Source: Embleya scabrispora DSM 41855 (GTDB lineage: Bacteria; Actinomycetota; Actinomycetes; Streptomycetales; Streptomycetaceae). Taken from it: a stretch of DNA of 64,000 nucleotides. The notes beneath the pieces were generated by a model. It worked only from the letters and a program-made list of their open reading frames with translations, made no database searches and had not been told where the DNA came from. The stretch covers positions 206,247-270,246 of the forward strand of contig NZ_KB889719.1 in NCBI RefSeq assembly GCF_000372745.1, given 5' to 3'. Position 1 is the first letter of the stretch. The number at the start of each line of letters is the position of its first letter. Shown piece after piece: positions 8,212 to 16,059 of the stretch. Both the position numbers and the translations under genes were made by a program.

Positions 8212-9057
8212 GCGCGGGACGCTCCCTTCCCTGTTCTTTGTTCTCGGGGTCCGGCCGGACCCCGGATCGTTCAGCCTCGGGGATGGCCTGAAACGTGTTC
8301 CATAAATGGACCAAATGCCCATTGATTCCGCTTGCCTGACGTGGTGTCAAGGGATCTCGGCCGGCTGTGACGGGTTCGAGAAGCGCCGGCACGGAGCGTC
8401 GCCGTCGACGCGGCCGAGTGTCACGCTCGGGGCCCTTGGTCACCCGCGTTCCGTATTCCAGGCGGGGCGGCTCGAGTTCCGTCGGCCGTCACGGCCGCGG
8501 TGGTCATCCCCTGGGCGACGCCGAACCGTACGCGCGGTGGAGCTCCGGGCGATTTTTGCCCGGAGCTTCGTGGTTTGGGGGCCTTTCGCGCCGTACTTGT
8601 ACGCGACACGTGTCGAGTTTGTGGGGGCCCGTCAACCGTCTTGTCGACACAGTGATTTCGCTGGTCCGCGCGATATGGAACCGTGTCCGACGGATGCAGG
8701 TTTTCTGCTTTTCGCTGTTGTCCGCTCATGCCACTTGTCGTACCGTCACCCGAAGATCTGACGTGACATCAAGTACTGGAACAGTCTCGATGTCTCCCGG
8801 ATGCGCCAAGGGAAGCCCCCTCCAGGGAACGCGAGGCGTGTCCCACCGGTGCTTGCGTGGTCCGGTTTCCCGCCCGGTCCGCGCCTCGAAAGGGGGAAGT
8901 CGGGTGTGGCGACCGCGTGTACCCGATGCGTCGGGGCGCGTGCCGGGTCGGTGCAGGCCGACACGCCGGAACGGCCCTGCTGAGCGCGCGTCGCTCCGGC
9001 CGTTTCGATCAGGACTTCTCGACGAGCAAGAAATCCCCCCGAAGGGAGAACCACCGT
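8212..9057. other. Divergent intergenic region of 846 bp
   Basis: This region separates the minus-strand gene starting at 8211 from the plus-strand gene starting at 9058, and I find no credible gene in it. It holds the operator copy at 8289-8302, the palindrome CGACACGTGTCG at 8614-8625, and a half-site (CTGGAACAG at 8776-8784) whose second half does not match the motif. Confidence 0.55.
8289..8302. promoter_or_regulatory. Shared inverted-repeat operator, copy 5
   Basis: TGAAACGTGTTCCA, 77 bp upstream of the minus-strand start at 8211. Confidence 0.7.
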
Positions 9058-9960
9058 ATGGTCAGGCCCTATAAGCGAACCGCGGGCGGCTTGGCGGCGT
9101 TCGCCGTCATGGCGGGCGGCATGCTGGCGTTCGCGCCGCAGGCCGGCGCCGCGCCGGTCACCACGCAGGTGAAGTGTGACTTCACCGACGATCTGGTCAT
9201 CAAGGCGATGGACAACAAGACGTCGGTCTCCGGCGCGCAGCCCTTCACGATCACCGGCCCCGCCGACGCGACGGCCGGCAAGTCGATTCAACTCGCCATC
9301 GACCCGGGTGTCAGCCCCGCGTCCTCCCCGCTCAAGGCCCCCATCAAGATCACCCCCACGGTCGTCTTCGACGCGAAGTCCGACGGTGGGACCGCGACGC
9401 TGACGGCGGTGGGCGCGACCAGCACCATCACGGTGGAGGCGAAGGTCGGGATCGACGTTCCGAAGTTCAACGCCAACGTGCAGTTGCCGAGCAATGCCAA
9501 GGGCAAGGTCGAGCTGAGCCCCAAGAAGTTCTCGCTGAAGATCGAGGTCATCGACCCGCCGCTGGAGTTCACGGTGCCGTGCAACATGACCTCGACGGCG
9601 GTTGCCTACTCGGTCACCACCCCGGGCGCCTCGACGAGCAGCGGCTCCACCTCGGGCACCACGAGCGGCTCCACCTCGGGCACCACGAGCGGCACGACCT
9701 CGGGCACCACGAGCGGCACGACCTCGGGCACGACGAGCGGCACGACCTCGGGTACCACGAGTGGTACCACCACAGGGACCACGAGTGGCACGAGCTCGGG
9801 CACGACGGCCGGCACCACCACCGGCTCGGGCACGCTGCCCAAGACCGGACCGCTGGACGACGCGCTGTCGATGGGTCTGCTCGGTGGGACCGTCGGGCTG
9901 CTCGGCGTCGGCGGGGTGTTGCTCGCGACCCGACGGGTGCGGTCCTCGCGCAACGCCTGA
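9058..9960 (+). CDS. Sortase-anchored paired-cysteine surface protein with TSGT stalk
   Basis: A 300-residue protein. The ATG at 9058 follows GAAGGGAG, and the signal peptide ends AGAAPV (about residue 32). One paired-cysteine module (33-180; C40, C175) is followed by a Thr/Ser/Gly stalk of short TSGT repeats (about 193-258). Then come LPKTG (260-264), a hydrophobic helix (about 270-290) and the basic tail RRVRSSRNA. That is the standard layout for sortase cleavage between Thr and Gly and covalent attachment to peptidoglycan. No sortase gene is in the window. It has no WxL domain, so this module is attached here by a different route from its neighbours. No full copy of the shared operator lies upstream. 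Confidence 0.88.
   Translation: MVRPYKRTAGGLAAFAVMAGGMLAFAPQAGAAPVTTQVKCDFTDDLVIKAMDNKTSVSGAQPFTITGPADATAGKSIQLAIDPGVSPASSPLKAPIKITPTVVFDAKSDGGTATLTAVGATSTITVEAKVGIDVPKFNANVQLPSNAKGKVELSPKKFSLKIEVIDPPLEFTVPCNMTSTAVAYSVTTPGASTSSGSTSGTTSGSTSGTTSGTTSGTTSGTTSGTTSGTTSGTTSGTTTGTTSGTSSGTTAGTTTGSGTLPKTGPLDDALSMGLLGGTVGLLGVGGVLLATRRVRSSRNA
9634..9831 (+). repeat. Coding tandem repeat (TSGT stalk)
   Basis: Short in-frame repeats, about 12 bp per TSGT unit with variants, encode the stalk before the LPKTG signal. Copies are nearly identical in DNA, which suggests recent expansion and length variation between strains. Confidence 0.85.
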
Positions 9961-9974
9961 CCAAAGCTCGCGGA

Positions 9975-10006
9975 CGGTCGGCCTTCCGGCTTCGGGAGGC
10001 CGACCG
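9975..10006 (+). terminator. Terminator of the 9058-9960 gene
   Basis: CGGTCGGCCT (9975-9984) pairs with AGGCCGACCG (9997-10006), and the stem extends inward by three more pairs including one wobble. It starts 15 bases after the stop. The rest of the gap to 10301 contains only the operator copy at 10069-10082. Confidence 0.8.
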
Positions 10007-10068
10007 CGGCGCTTGCCGGCGGCTATTGACTATGCGGCGGGATCGCGCGTGAATGGCACGCCAGAATC

Positions 10069-10082
10069 TGTAACAGGTTTCA
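10069..10082. promoter_or_regulatory. Shared inverted-repeat operator, copy 6
   Basis: TGTAACAGGTTTCA, about 220 bp upstream of the plus-strand gene at 10302. Read in gene orientation, its flanks (AATC before, AATT after) match the AT-rich flanks of the minus-strand copies. Confidence 0.68.
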
Positions 10083-10301
10083 ATTCGCAGCACACGATCC
10101 GTGTCCCGCAGGGGATCGACGGACAGTGAGACGGCCGCCTCGGTCGCGTGCAACGAATCTCGAGTGAGGCGTCCGCCCCAGGTACGGCACCGGAGCGCCG
10201 GGCCCACGGCAGCGCCACGCTCCTCGGCACCCGCTCCGGTGTGGTGTTCGACCACTCCGCCCCCGGCGGCCGGTGGTAACCCCTGAAGGGAGCAGCACCA
10301 C

Positions 10302-11900
10302 ATGTTCAAACCCAGCAAGAAGGTCGTTGCGACGTTCGGCGTCGCGATGATCGCAGGTACCGCCGGCTTGGTCGCGGGAGCGCCGGCGGCGTTCGCCGGG
10401 TCGGTCAACCCGGACCTGCGCTGCACCGAGCCGATCTTGCATTGGAACAAGACCGGCAAGCAGACGTTCGACGCGACCCTGACGCCGGCCACCGGCAACG
10501 CGCCGGGCACGGTGAAGATCAAGATCGACGCGGGGGAGAACCCGCTGCGTCCCGACAGTGACTTCGAGAACATCGGATTCGTCGGCAAGTACACCTTCAC
10601 CTTGAGTACCGGCGGCGAAGTAACCGTGGTCGCCCCGGAGTTCAAGGCGAAGATCGGCCCCAACACCGGCATCAACCCGCCGGAGTTCACGGCCGACCTG
10701 GCGATCCCGCAGGCCGCGCCCGGGACGCAGATCGATCTCACGCTCAAGACGTTCGCACTGGACGTCAACGTGCCCGGTCTGCCGGCCCCCACCACCACGG
10801 CCACGTGTGAGGTCACCGGCAGCAACGGCGTTATCGCCTCCTACAAGGTCGCCGAGGCCCCGCCGCAGGACCCGACCCTGACCACCACGCCCGGACAGGT
10901 CAAGCCCGGCGGTGCCCTCACCGTCGCCGGGACGAACTGGCCGGCCGGTACGCCCACGGTCGAACTGTGCGACGCGAGCGGCAACGCCTGCGACGCGACC
11001 AAGGTCACCGGCGCGCTCACGGTCACGGATGGCGCGCTCGCCGGTACCGCGACGATCGGCGCGACCGTCGCGGACGGCTCGTACCAGCTCAAGGTCACCG
11101 TCGGCGACAAGTCCAAGACGTCGAACGTCTCGGTCAAGGCCGATGTGCCGAGCAACCCGCGCAAGCTCGTGCTGAACCCGACCCACGGGCCGGTCGGTAC
11201 CGAGGTCACCGTCGCCGGCGAGGGCTACACGCCCGGCGCGGATGTGTACGTGATCCCGACCAACGCCGCTCAGCAGCCGGACGTTCCCGGTCTGGTGATG
11301 GCGAAGGCGGGCACCGACGGCAAGTTCACCGCCAAGGTGAAGGTCAACAAGGCCGACACCACGCTGATCGCGGCGTCCGAGGACACCACCGGCACGCTGT
11401 CCGCCGGTGCGCCGTTCACGGTCGACGGCAACCCCCCGGCCGGCTCGCTCAAGCAGGACCTCACCGGCACGATCGCCGGCGGCGCCCTGACGATCTCTCA
11501 GGAGAACGGCGGGATCAAGCTCTCCGACGTGACCCTGAACGGCACCGAGCAGAACATGACCGGCGCGCTCAACACGGTGACGGTCAAGGACTACCGCGGT
11601 GGCGCCACCGGTTGGACGCTGACCGGTGCGGTGACCGACTTCAGCAACGGCGCGGGCGGCACCATCCCGGCGGAGAAGTTCTCCTGGGTCCCGAAGATCA
11701 CTCCGGGCGAGGGTTCGCCGAGCCAGGCCGTCGCCGGTAGCGCGGGCCCGATCGGCAAGACCGGCGCCACCCTGGCCTCCGCGCCCAACGCGGACGTCAC
11801 CGGCGGCACGTTCAAGGCCGACGCGGGTCTGGCCCTGGCGGTCCCGGCCTACCAGGCGCCCGGCAACTACAGCGGGACGCTCACTCTCTCCATCTCCTGA
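10302..11900 (+). CDS. WxL-type surface protein
   Basis: A 532-residue exported protein. The ATG at 10302 follows GAAGGGAGCAGC, and the signal peptide ends AAFAGS (about residue 33). Domains: paired-cysteine module (34-175; C41, C169); neocarzinostatin-like Ig domain (190-280; the ELCDASGNAC pair at C223 and C230); IPT-like domain (285-375; GEGYTPGADV); and WxL-like domain (380-532; KDYRGGATGWTLTG with W438, ending NYSGTLTLSIS). It is the plus-strand counterpart of the 5316-6638 gene, with a similar signal peptide and WxL domain, but it carries one extra Ig domain. It has its own terminator. Wall binding is inferred from the WxL family; the target is unknown. Confidence 0.88.
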   Translation: MFKPSKKVVATFGVAMIAGTAGLVAGAPAAFAGSVNPDLRCTEPILHWNKTGKQTFDATLTPATGNAPGTVKIKIDAGENPLRPDSDFENIGFVGKYTFTLSTGGEVTVVAPEFKAKIGPNTGINPPEFTADLAIPQAAPGTQIDLTLKTFALDVNVPGLPAPTTTATCEVTGSNGVIASYKVAEAPPQDPTLTTTPGQVKPGGALTVAGTNWPAGTPTVELCDASGNACDATKVTGALTVTDGALAGTATIGATVADGSYQLKVTVGDKSKTSNVSVKADVPSNPRKLVLNPTHGPVGTEVTVAGEGYTPGADVYVIPTNAAQQPDVPGLVMAKAGTDGKFTAKVKVNKADTTLIAASEDTTGTLSAGAPFTVDGNPPAGSLKQDLTGTIAGGALTISQENGGIKLSDVTLNGTEQNMTGALNTVTVKDYRGGATGWTLTGAVTDFSNGAGGTIPAEKFSWVPKITPGEGSPSQAVAGSAGPIGKTGATLASAPNADVTGGTFKADAGLALAVPAYQAPGNYSGTLTLSIS

Positions 11901-11962
11901 TCGAAATCTCCCGACCGGACCCGTCCGGCGCGGAGACCTCGAACGGCCTCGACACCAGGGGC

Positions 11963-11996
11963 CCGTGCGCCACGGAAAACCATCCGTGGCGCACGG
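11963..11996 (+). terminator. Terminator of the 10302-11900 gene
   Basis: A 14-bp stem (11963-11976 with 11983-11996) closes a 6-nt loop. The following bases to 12183 contain no gene and should hold the promoter of the three-gene operon at 12184. Confidence 0.82.
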
Positions 11997-12183
11997 TCCG
12001 CCGGAGCGGGCCGCTGCGGATCGACGCAGAGCGGAGGGTGGGGCGGGCAGCCGGCCCGTCCCGCCCACACCGCACTCGCGCGATCCGCGCACGCACCACC
12101 CAGGCACACAGCGCGGGCCCTTCGGATCCGCTCCCGAAGCCGGCCCTTTCGATCCGCAGCACACAGACCAGCTGGAGACACCG

Positions 12184-14031
12184 ATGACGGGCACCCCGGC
12201 CCCCCCGAGCCGCCGGCAAGGCGGACGAATCCGATCCCTGGCCACTCTGTTCGCGGTGCTGGCCACGCTGTTCGCGTCCCTGACGCTGGTCGCGCCGACC
12301 CCCGCGTCCGCCGCGGGCAACGGCGAATGGTCGGTCGACCCGTACGTGCCCGACGGCACGAGCCAGAACGCCCGTCGCTACTTCTTCCTCGAAGGCGCCG
12401 CCGGCACCACCGTCCCCGACGTGGTGACCCTGCACAACACGAGCCAGGCGCCGCTCACCATGAAGCTGTTCGGCGCGGACGCGTACAACACGCCGCGCGA
12501 CGGCGGCTTCGCGCTGCGCACGGTCACCGACAAGCAGAAGGACGTCGGTACCTGGATCCAGGTGGCGCCGGAGAACCAGACGCTGACCCTGCAGCCGGGG
12601 GAGAAGCGTCAGGTCCCGTTCAACATCGTCATCCCGCCCAACGCGACGCCCGGTGACCACCCCGGCGCCATCGTCGCGCTCAACACCGCGATCGAGGGCA
12701 CCCAGCAGCAGGGCCAGATAAAGGTCAACATCCAGCGCCAGATCGGCGCCCGGGTGTACCTGCGGGTGCAGGGCGACGCGCTGCCGGCGATGGACATCCA
12801 AAAGGTCGAGGTCAAGCGGGACGCGGGCTTCCACGAGTTCTTCGGTTCGAGCAAGGCGAAGATCACCTACCGGATCATCAACCGGGGCAACGTGATCCTG
12901 CGCCCCAAGTTCCGGCTCAAGGCCGAGGGCCTGTTCGGCCGCGAGCTGATGAGCAAGGCCGACGAAGGCGCCGAGATCCTCCCCGGGTCGACCGTGGAGA
13001 AGGTCGTCGAGTGGAAGGACGCGCCGCGGCTGGACCACGTCACCGTCAAGGTCGACGGCGTCGTCGCGGACCAGAACCTCAAGGACGACGCGAGCGCTTC
13101 GTACACGGCCGTGCCGTGGCCCAGCCTGCTCACCCTGGCCGCCATCCTGCTGGTGGCGGGCGTCGGGTGGGGCCTGTGGCGCAACGGACGCAAGGGCAAG
13201 GGCAACGGCGGAGACCCGGCCGAGCCCGGCGGCCCGGTGGGGCCGACCGACGACACGACCGTGCTGCCGCCGATCCCGGCCGCGTCCGCACCGACCGGCG
13301 AGGCCGTTGCCGAGCACGCACAGCCCGCGTCCGCGCCGGCGGCGGAGCAGGTGCCGGCCGAACCCGCGAAGGCGGCGGCGTCGGCGGAGACTTCCGGTGA
13401 GGCCGCGGACGCCGAAGTGGCGGGCGAGAAGTCCGCGGCGGAGGCCGACGAGGCGCCGGTCGACAGCGGGCCGGTCGTGATCGCGAAGGATGCGAAGGCG
13501 GAGCAGGCCGAGGAGAAGCCGGCCGACGTCGTGGTGGGTGAAAACGAGTCGGCTGTGGCCGAACAAGCCGACGACAAGCAGGTCGATGCCGAGGCGAACG
13601 CGGCGCCGGCGACCGAGGACGCCGCAGCCGACGGCAAGGCCGACGAGGCCGAGTCGGCCGATGGTGCGGCTGTGGTGAGCACCGATGCCGAGGTAACTCC
13701 CGCTGTGGACAAGCCCGCCGGGGAGGCTTCCACCGATGCGGAGGCGGCCCCGGATACGGCTGCCGAGGCCGAGGCCGACGCTGCATCCGCCGCACCGGTT
13801 GCCGAGCAGTCGGCCGTCACCGAGCCGGTGGCCGAGGCCGAGTCCGCTCCCACTGAGCCTGCCCCCACTGAGTCGCCGGCCGAGGCCGAGGCCGAGCCGG
13901 CCGTCGAGCCCGCCGCCGCGCCCGCGAAGAAGGCCGCCAAGCGCCCGAAGGGCAAGCAGCCCCCGGCCCGCCCGCGCGCGGACGCCCCGGCAGCCGAGGA
14001 CTCCGCCGATTCCGCGGGGGTCGGCCGTTGA
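12184..14031 (+). CDS. DUF916-like WxL-interacting membrane protein with long cytoplasmic tail
   Basis: A 615-residue membrane protein. The ATG at 12184 follows CTGGAGACACCG, and the signal peptide ends ASAAGN (about residue 44). Residues 50-170 resemble DUF916, the peptidoglycan-binding part of WxL-interacting proteins (FFLEGAAGT, PGEKRQVPFNIVIP). Residues 200-300 sit where the DUF3324 host-binding domain lies in Firmicutes. One transmembrane helix (about 312-332) is followed by a basic stop and about 280 residues rich in Ala, Glu, Pro and Asp, presumably cytoplasmic. Firmicutes relatives have only a short tail. By analogy it docks WxL proteins to membrane and wall. It is the first gene of an overlapping three-gene operon with 14028-15239 and 15236-16012. 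The tail could be a disordered tether; its role is unknown. Confidence 0.82.
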   Translation: MTGTPAPPSRRQGGRIRSLATLFAVLATLFASLTLVAPTPASAAGNGEWSVDPYVPDGTSQNARRYFFLEGAAGTTVPDVVTLHNTSQAPLTMKLFGADAYNTPRDGGFALRTVTDKQKDVGTWIQVAPENQTLTLQPGEKRQVPFNIVIPPNATPGDHPGAIVALNTAIEGTQQQGQIKVNIQRQIGARVYLRVQGDALPAMDIQKVEVKRDAGFHEFFGSSKAKITYRIINRGNVILRPKFRLKAEGLFGRELMSKADEGAEILPGSTVEKVVEWKDAPRLDHVTVKVDGVVADQNLKDDASASYTAVPWPSLLTLAAILLVAGVGWGLWRNGRKGKGNGGDPAEPGGPVGPTDDTTVLPPIPAASAPTGEAVAEHAQPASAPAAEQVPAEPAKAAASAETSGEAADAEVAGEKSAAEADEAPVDSGPVVIAKDAKAEQAEEKPADVVVGENESAVAEQADDKQVDAEANAAPATEDAAADGKADEAESADGAAVVSTDAEVTPAVDKPAGEASTDAEAAPDTAAEAEADAASAAPVAEQSAVTEPVAEAESAPTEPAPTESPAEAEAEPAVEPAAAPAKKAAKRPKGKQPPARPRADAPAAEDSADSAGVGR

Positions 14032-15239
14032 TCGTGGTCGACCGGGTTCGTCACGCGGCTCGGGCCGGCCGCGCCCGCGGTGCCGCCCTCGCGCTGATCG
14101 CCGTGCTGCTCTCGGGGCTGGTCGCCCTGGGCGGCACGGCGCCCGCGCGTGCGGCGGACCCGGCACCGGCCGCGGGCCCGAGCGCGTCGATCGACCCGGG
14201 CAAGGTCGCGGCCGGGGACAAGGTCTCGGTCGTCGGTGGTGACTGGACCCCCGGCTCCCTCGTCCAGGCGAGCATCTGCGGGGAGAACGGTCTGCGCGGC
14301 ACGGTCAACTGTGCCGCGGCCAGTGCCGCGAGTGGGACCGTGGACGCCGGCGGCAACGTCTCGATCACCCTGACCGCCGCCGTCCCGCCGTCCCCGTGCC
14401 CGTGCGTGGTGCGGATCGCGGTGATCATGAACGGGCCGCCGAAGGACGCGAGCGTGCCGCTGGAGATCGACGGCGCGCCGTACGCTCCGCTGCCGGCGAC
14501 GGTCAAGACGCCCGGTCGGCTCGTCTTCATCGACAGTGCCATGGCCGGCGAGGACTCGATCTTCACCTGGTTCGGCTCGCCCGTGCAGCGCCGGTTCCGG
14601 ATCGAGGTGGGCAACATGGGGCAATCGCCCATCGTCAACCCCACCTTCCGGATCGGCTTCTACGAAGGGGTCTACGCCCCGACCTGGGAAGACTACGAGT
14701 CGCACGTCACCATCCCGCCGGGCAAGCGCACCACCATCTCGCTCCCGGTGGAACTGAAACCCCGTCAGCACGGCACCTTCAGTTGGCGGGTGACCTACGA
14801 CAACCAGGTCGTGGACGAACAGGCCCTGGAGGTCGGCCGTCCGTGGGGCGTCTACATCTTCGGCGCGCTCCTGGTGATCGTGGTCCCGGTGGCGGCCTGG
14901 CGGCTGTTCCTGCGGGTCGTCGAACTGATCGGCGAGCAGCGGGCCCGCCGTACGAGCGAGCGCGAGCGCGAAGTCGGGCTGGCCGAGGCGCCGTCCCGGC
15001 TGACCCGGGACGACAAGAACCGAAGGTCCGCCGAGGACAGGGCGGATGACGGTGAGTCGGATTCCAGGACCGCGAACAGACGCCCGACCGATTCCTCGGC
15101 CGCACCGGTGGACCTGAGCAAGCGCCCGGTCCGCTCGATGGTCGAGACGATGGTGATCGGCGGTCCGCTGTACGCGGGTTCCGAGCCCGGCGAGGACGAC
15201 CACCCCCGCGCCGGCGAGTCAGGGGGGCCCGAACGATGA
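14028..15239 (+). CDS. Membrane protein with neocarzinostatin-like ectodomain
   Basis: A 403-residue protein. It likely starts at a TTG overlapping the previous stop by 4 bp (TTGA); a GTG two codons later is possible. A signal peptide (about 1-42) is followed by a neocarzinostatin-like Ig domain (50-148) with both cysteine pairs of that fold plausible: C84/C95 and C124/C126. A second beta domain (185-270) contains paired charged strands and a TFSWRVTYDN segment like that seen in DUF916/DUF3324 regions. One transmembrane helix lies at about 276-297, followed by a charged cytoplasmic tail of about 105 residues. Its position between a DUF916-like gene and a WxL gene suggests that the three products form a membrane complex. 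It is not an antibiotic apoprotein; the fold similarity was judged by eye. Confidence 0.75.
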   Translation: MIVVDRVRHAARAGRARGAALALIAVLLSGLVALGGTAPARAADPAPAAGPSASIDPGKVAAGDKVSVVGGDWTPGSLVQASICGENGLRGTVNCAAASAASGTVDAGGNVSITLTAAVPPSPCPCVVRIAVIMNGPPKDASVPLEIDGAPYAPLPATVKTPGRLVFIDSAMAGEDSIFTWFGSPVQRRFRIEVGNMGQSPIVNPTFRIGFYEGVYAPTWEDYESHVTIPPGKRTTISLPVELKPRQHGTFSWRVTYDNQVVDEQALEVGRPWGVYIFGALLVIVVPVAAWRLFLRVVELIGEQRARRTSEREREVGLAEAPSRLTRDDKNRRSAEDRADDGESDSRTANRRPTDSSAAPVDLSKRPVRSMVETMVIGGPLYAGSEPGEDDHPRAGESGGPER

Positions 15240-16012
15240 GCGCGCGACCCGGCAGGGGGCTCGGCGCCCTGATCGCGACGACCGCCGTCGTCGGCACCGT
15301 GCTCGTGTTCTATTACGGGCCGGGCGGCGGCGAGTTCGGCCCGTCGCACACCAACGTCACCGATCAGGCGGGCCCCAGCGGCGGCGGCACCTTCCGGCCG
15401 ACTCCGACCACCGCCGGTGACGACACGAACTCCGCTCCGCCGAACGACGCTTCAGCCGGCCCGAACACGTCCGGGTCCGGCGGGAGCGACGGCGGCGGAT
15501 CGGCCCCCGGCGCGGGAGACCTCGACTGGGACACGAAGATCGAGCAACCCAGCTCTCCGGCCCGGGTGGACGGCAACGTCAACCCGGGTGTTCTGGCGGT
15601 CAGTACACCGAACGCCGGACACAGCCGGCTCACCGTGGACCGGGCCGGCGGCACCGCCAAGGGTGTGCTGAATCCGATGCTGGTCCAGGACTTTCGCGGG
15701 TCGCGCAACGGGTGGACCCTCACCGGCGCGATGTCCGACTTCCGGGCGGAGGACGGAACCCGGATCGAGGCGCACAACCTCGTCTGGGATCCGTACTGCA
15801 CACCGCACCCGGGACGCGGCCCCTATCCCAGCTCGGCGAAGCCCGGGAACCGGGCGCAGTCGAGCCGTACGGCGACCCTGTGCTCGACATCGTCATCACC
15901 GAGCGTCACGGGGGGTGAATTCGACGTCGGCGCGGAGCTGACCCTGCGGCTGCCCGACCGGAACACAACCGCCGAGAGCTACTCGGCGACGTTGACGCTC
16001 ACGCTCAGCTGA
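15236..16012 (+). CDS. Membrane-tethered WxL-domain protein
   Basis: A 258-residue protein whose ATG overlaps the previous stop (ATGA). An N-terminal hydrophobic segment (about 9-27) lacks a clear signal-peptidase site and probably stays as a membrane anchor, unlike the free WxL proteins. A Gly/Ser/Pro-rich linker (about 30-100) leads into a WxL-like domain with VQDFRGSRNGWTLTG, LVWDPYC, and the ending SYSATLTLTLS. It is the third gene of the operon with the DUF916-like protein, so it may be the WxL component held at the membrane face of the complex. It shares the L-for-W change in the second motif with the other four WxL proteins here. Confidence 0.82.
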   Translation: MSARPGRGLGALIATTAVVGTVLVFYYGPGGGEFGPSHTNVTDQAGPSGGGTFRPTPTTAGDDTNSAPPNDASAGPNTSGSGGSDGGGSAPGAGDLDWDTKIEQPSSPARVDGNVNPGVLAVSTPNAGHSRLTVDRAGGTAKGVLNPMLVQDFRGSRNGWTLTGAMSDFRAEDGTRIEAHNLVWDPYCTPHPGRGPYPSSAKPGNRAQSSRTATLCSTSSSPSVTGGEFDVGAELTLRLPDRNTTAESYSATLTLTLS

Positions 16013-16059
16013 CCAACACGACGGGGTGAGTCCCGCCCCGACGAAGGGAGCACAACCTG

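Noticed and set aside
8306..8761. Plus-strand 151-residue frame in the 8212-9057 gap
   Set aside because: No ribosome site, poor codon-position bias by eye, and it overlaps the operator copy and a palindrome.
14028..15239. Enediyne antibiotic apoprotein from the neocarzinostatin-like domain
   Set aside because: The protein is membrane-bound in a surface operon, and no enediyne or polyketide genes are in the window.
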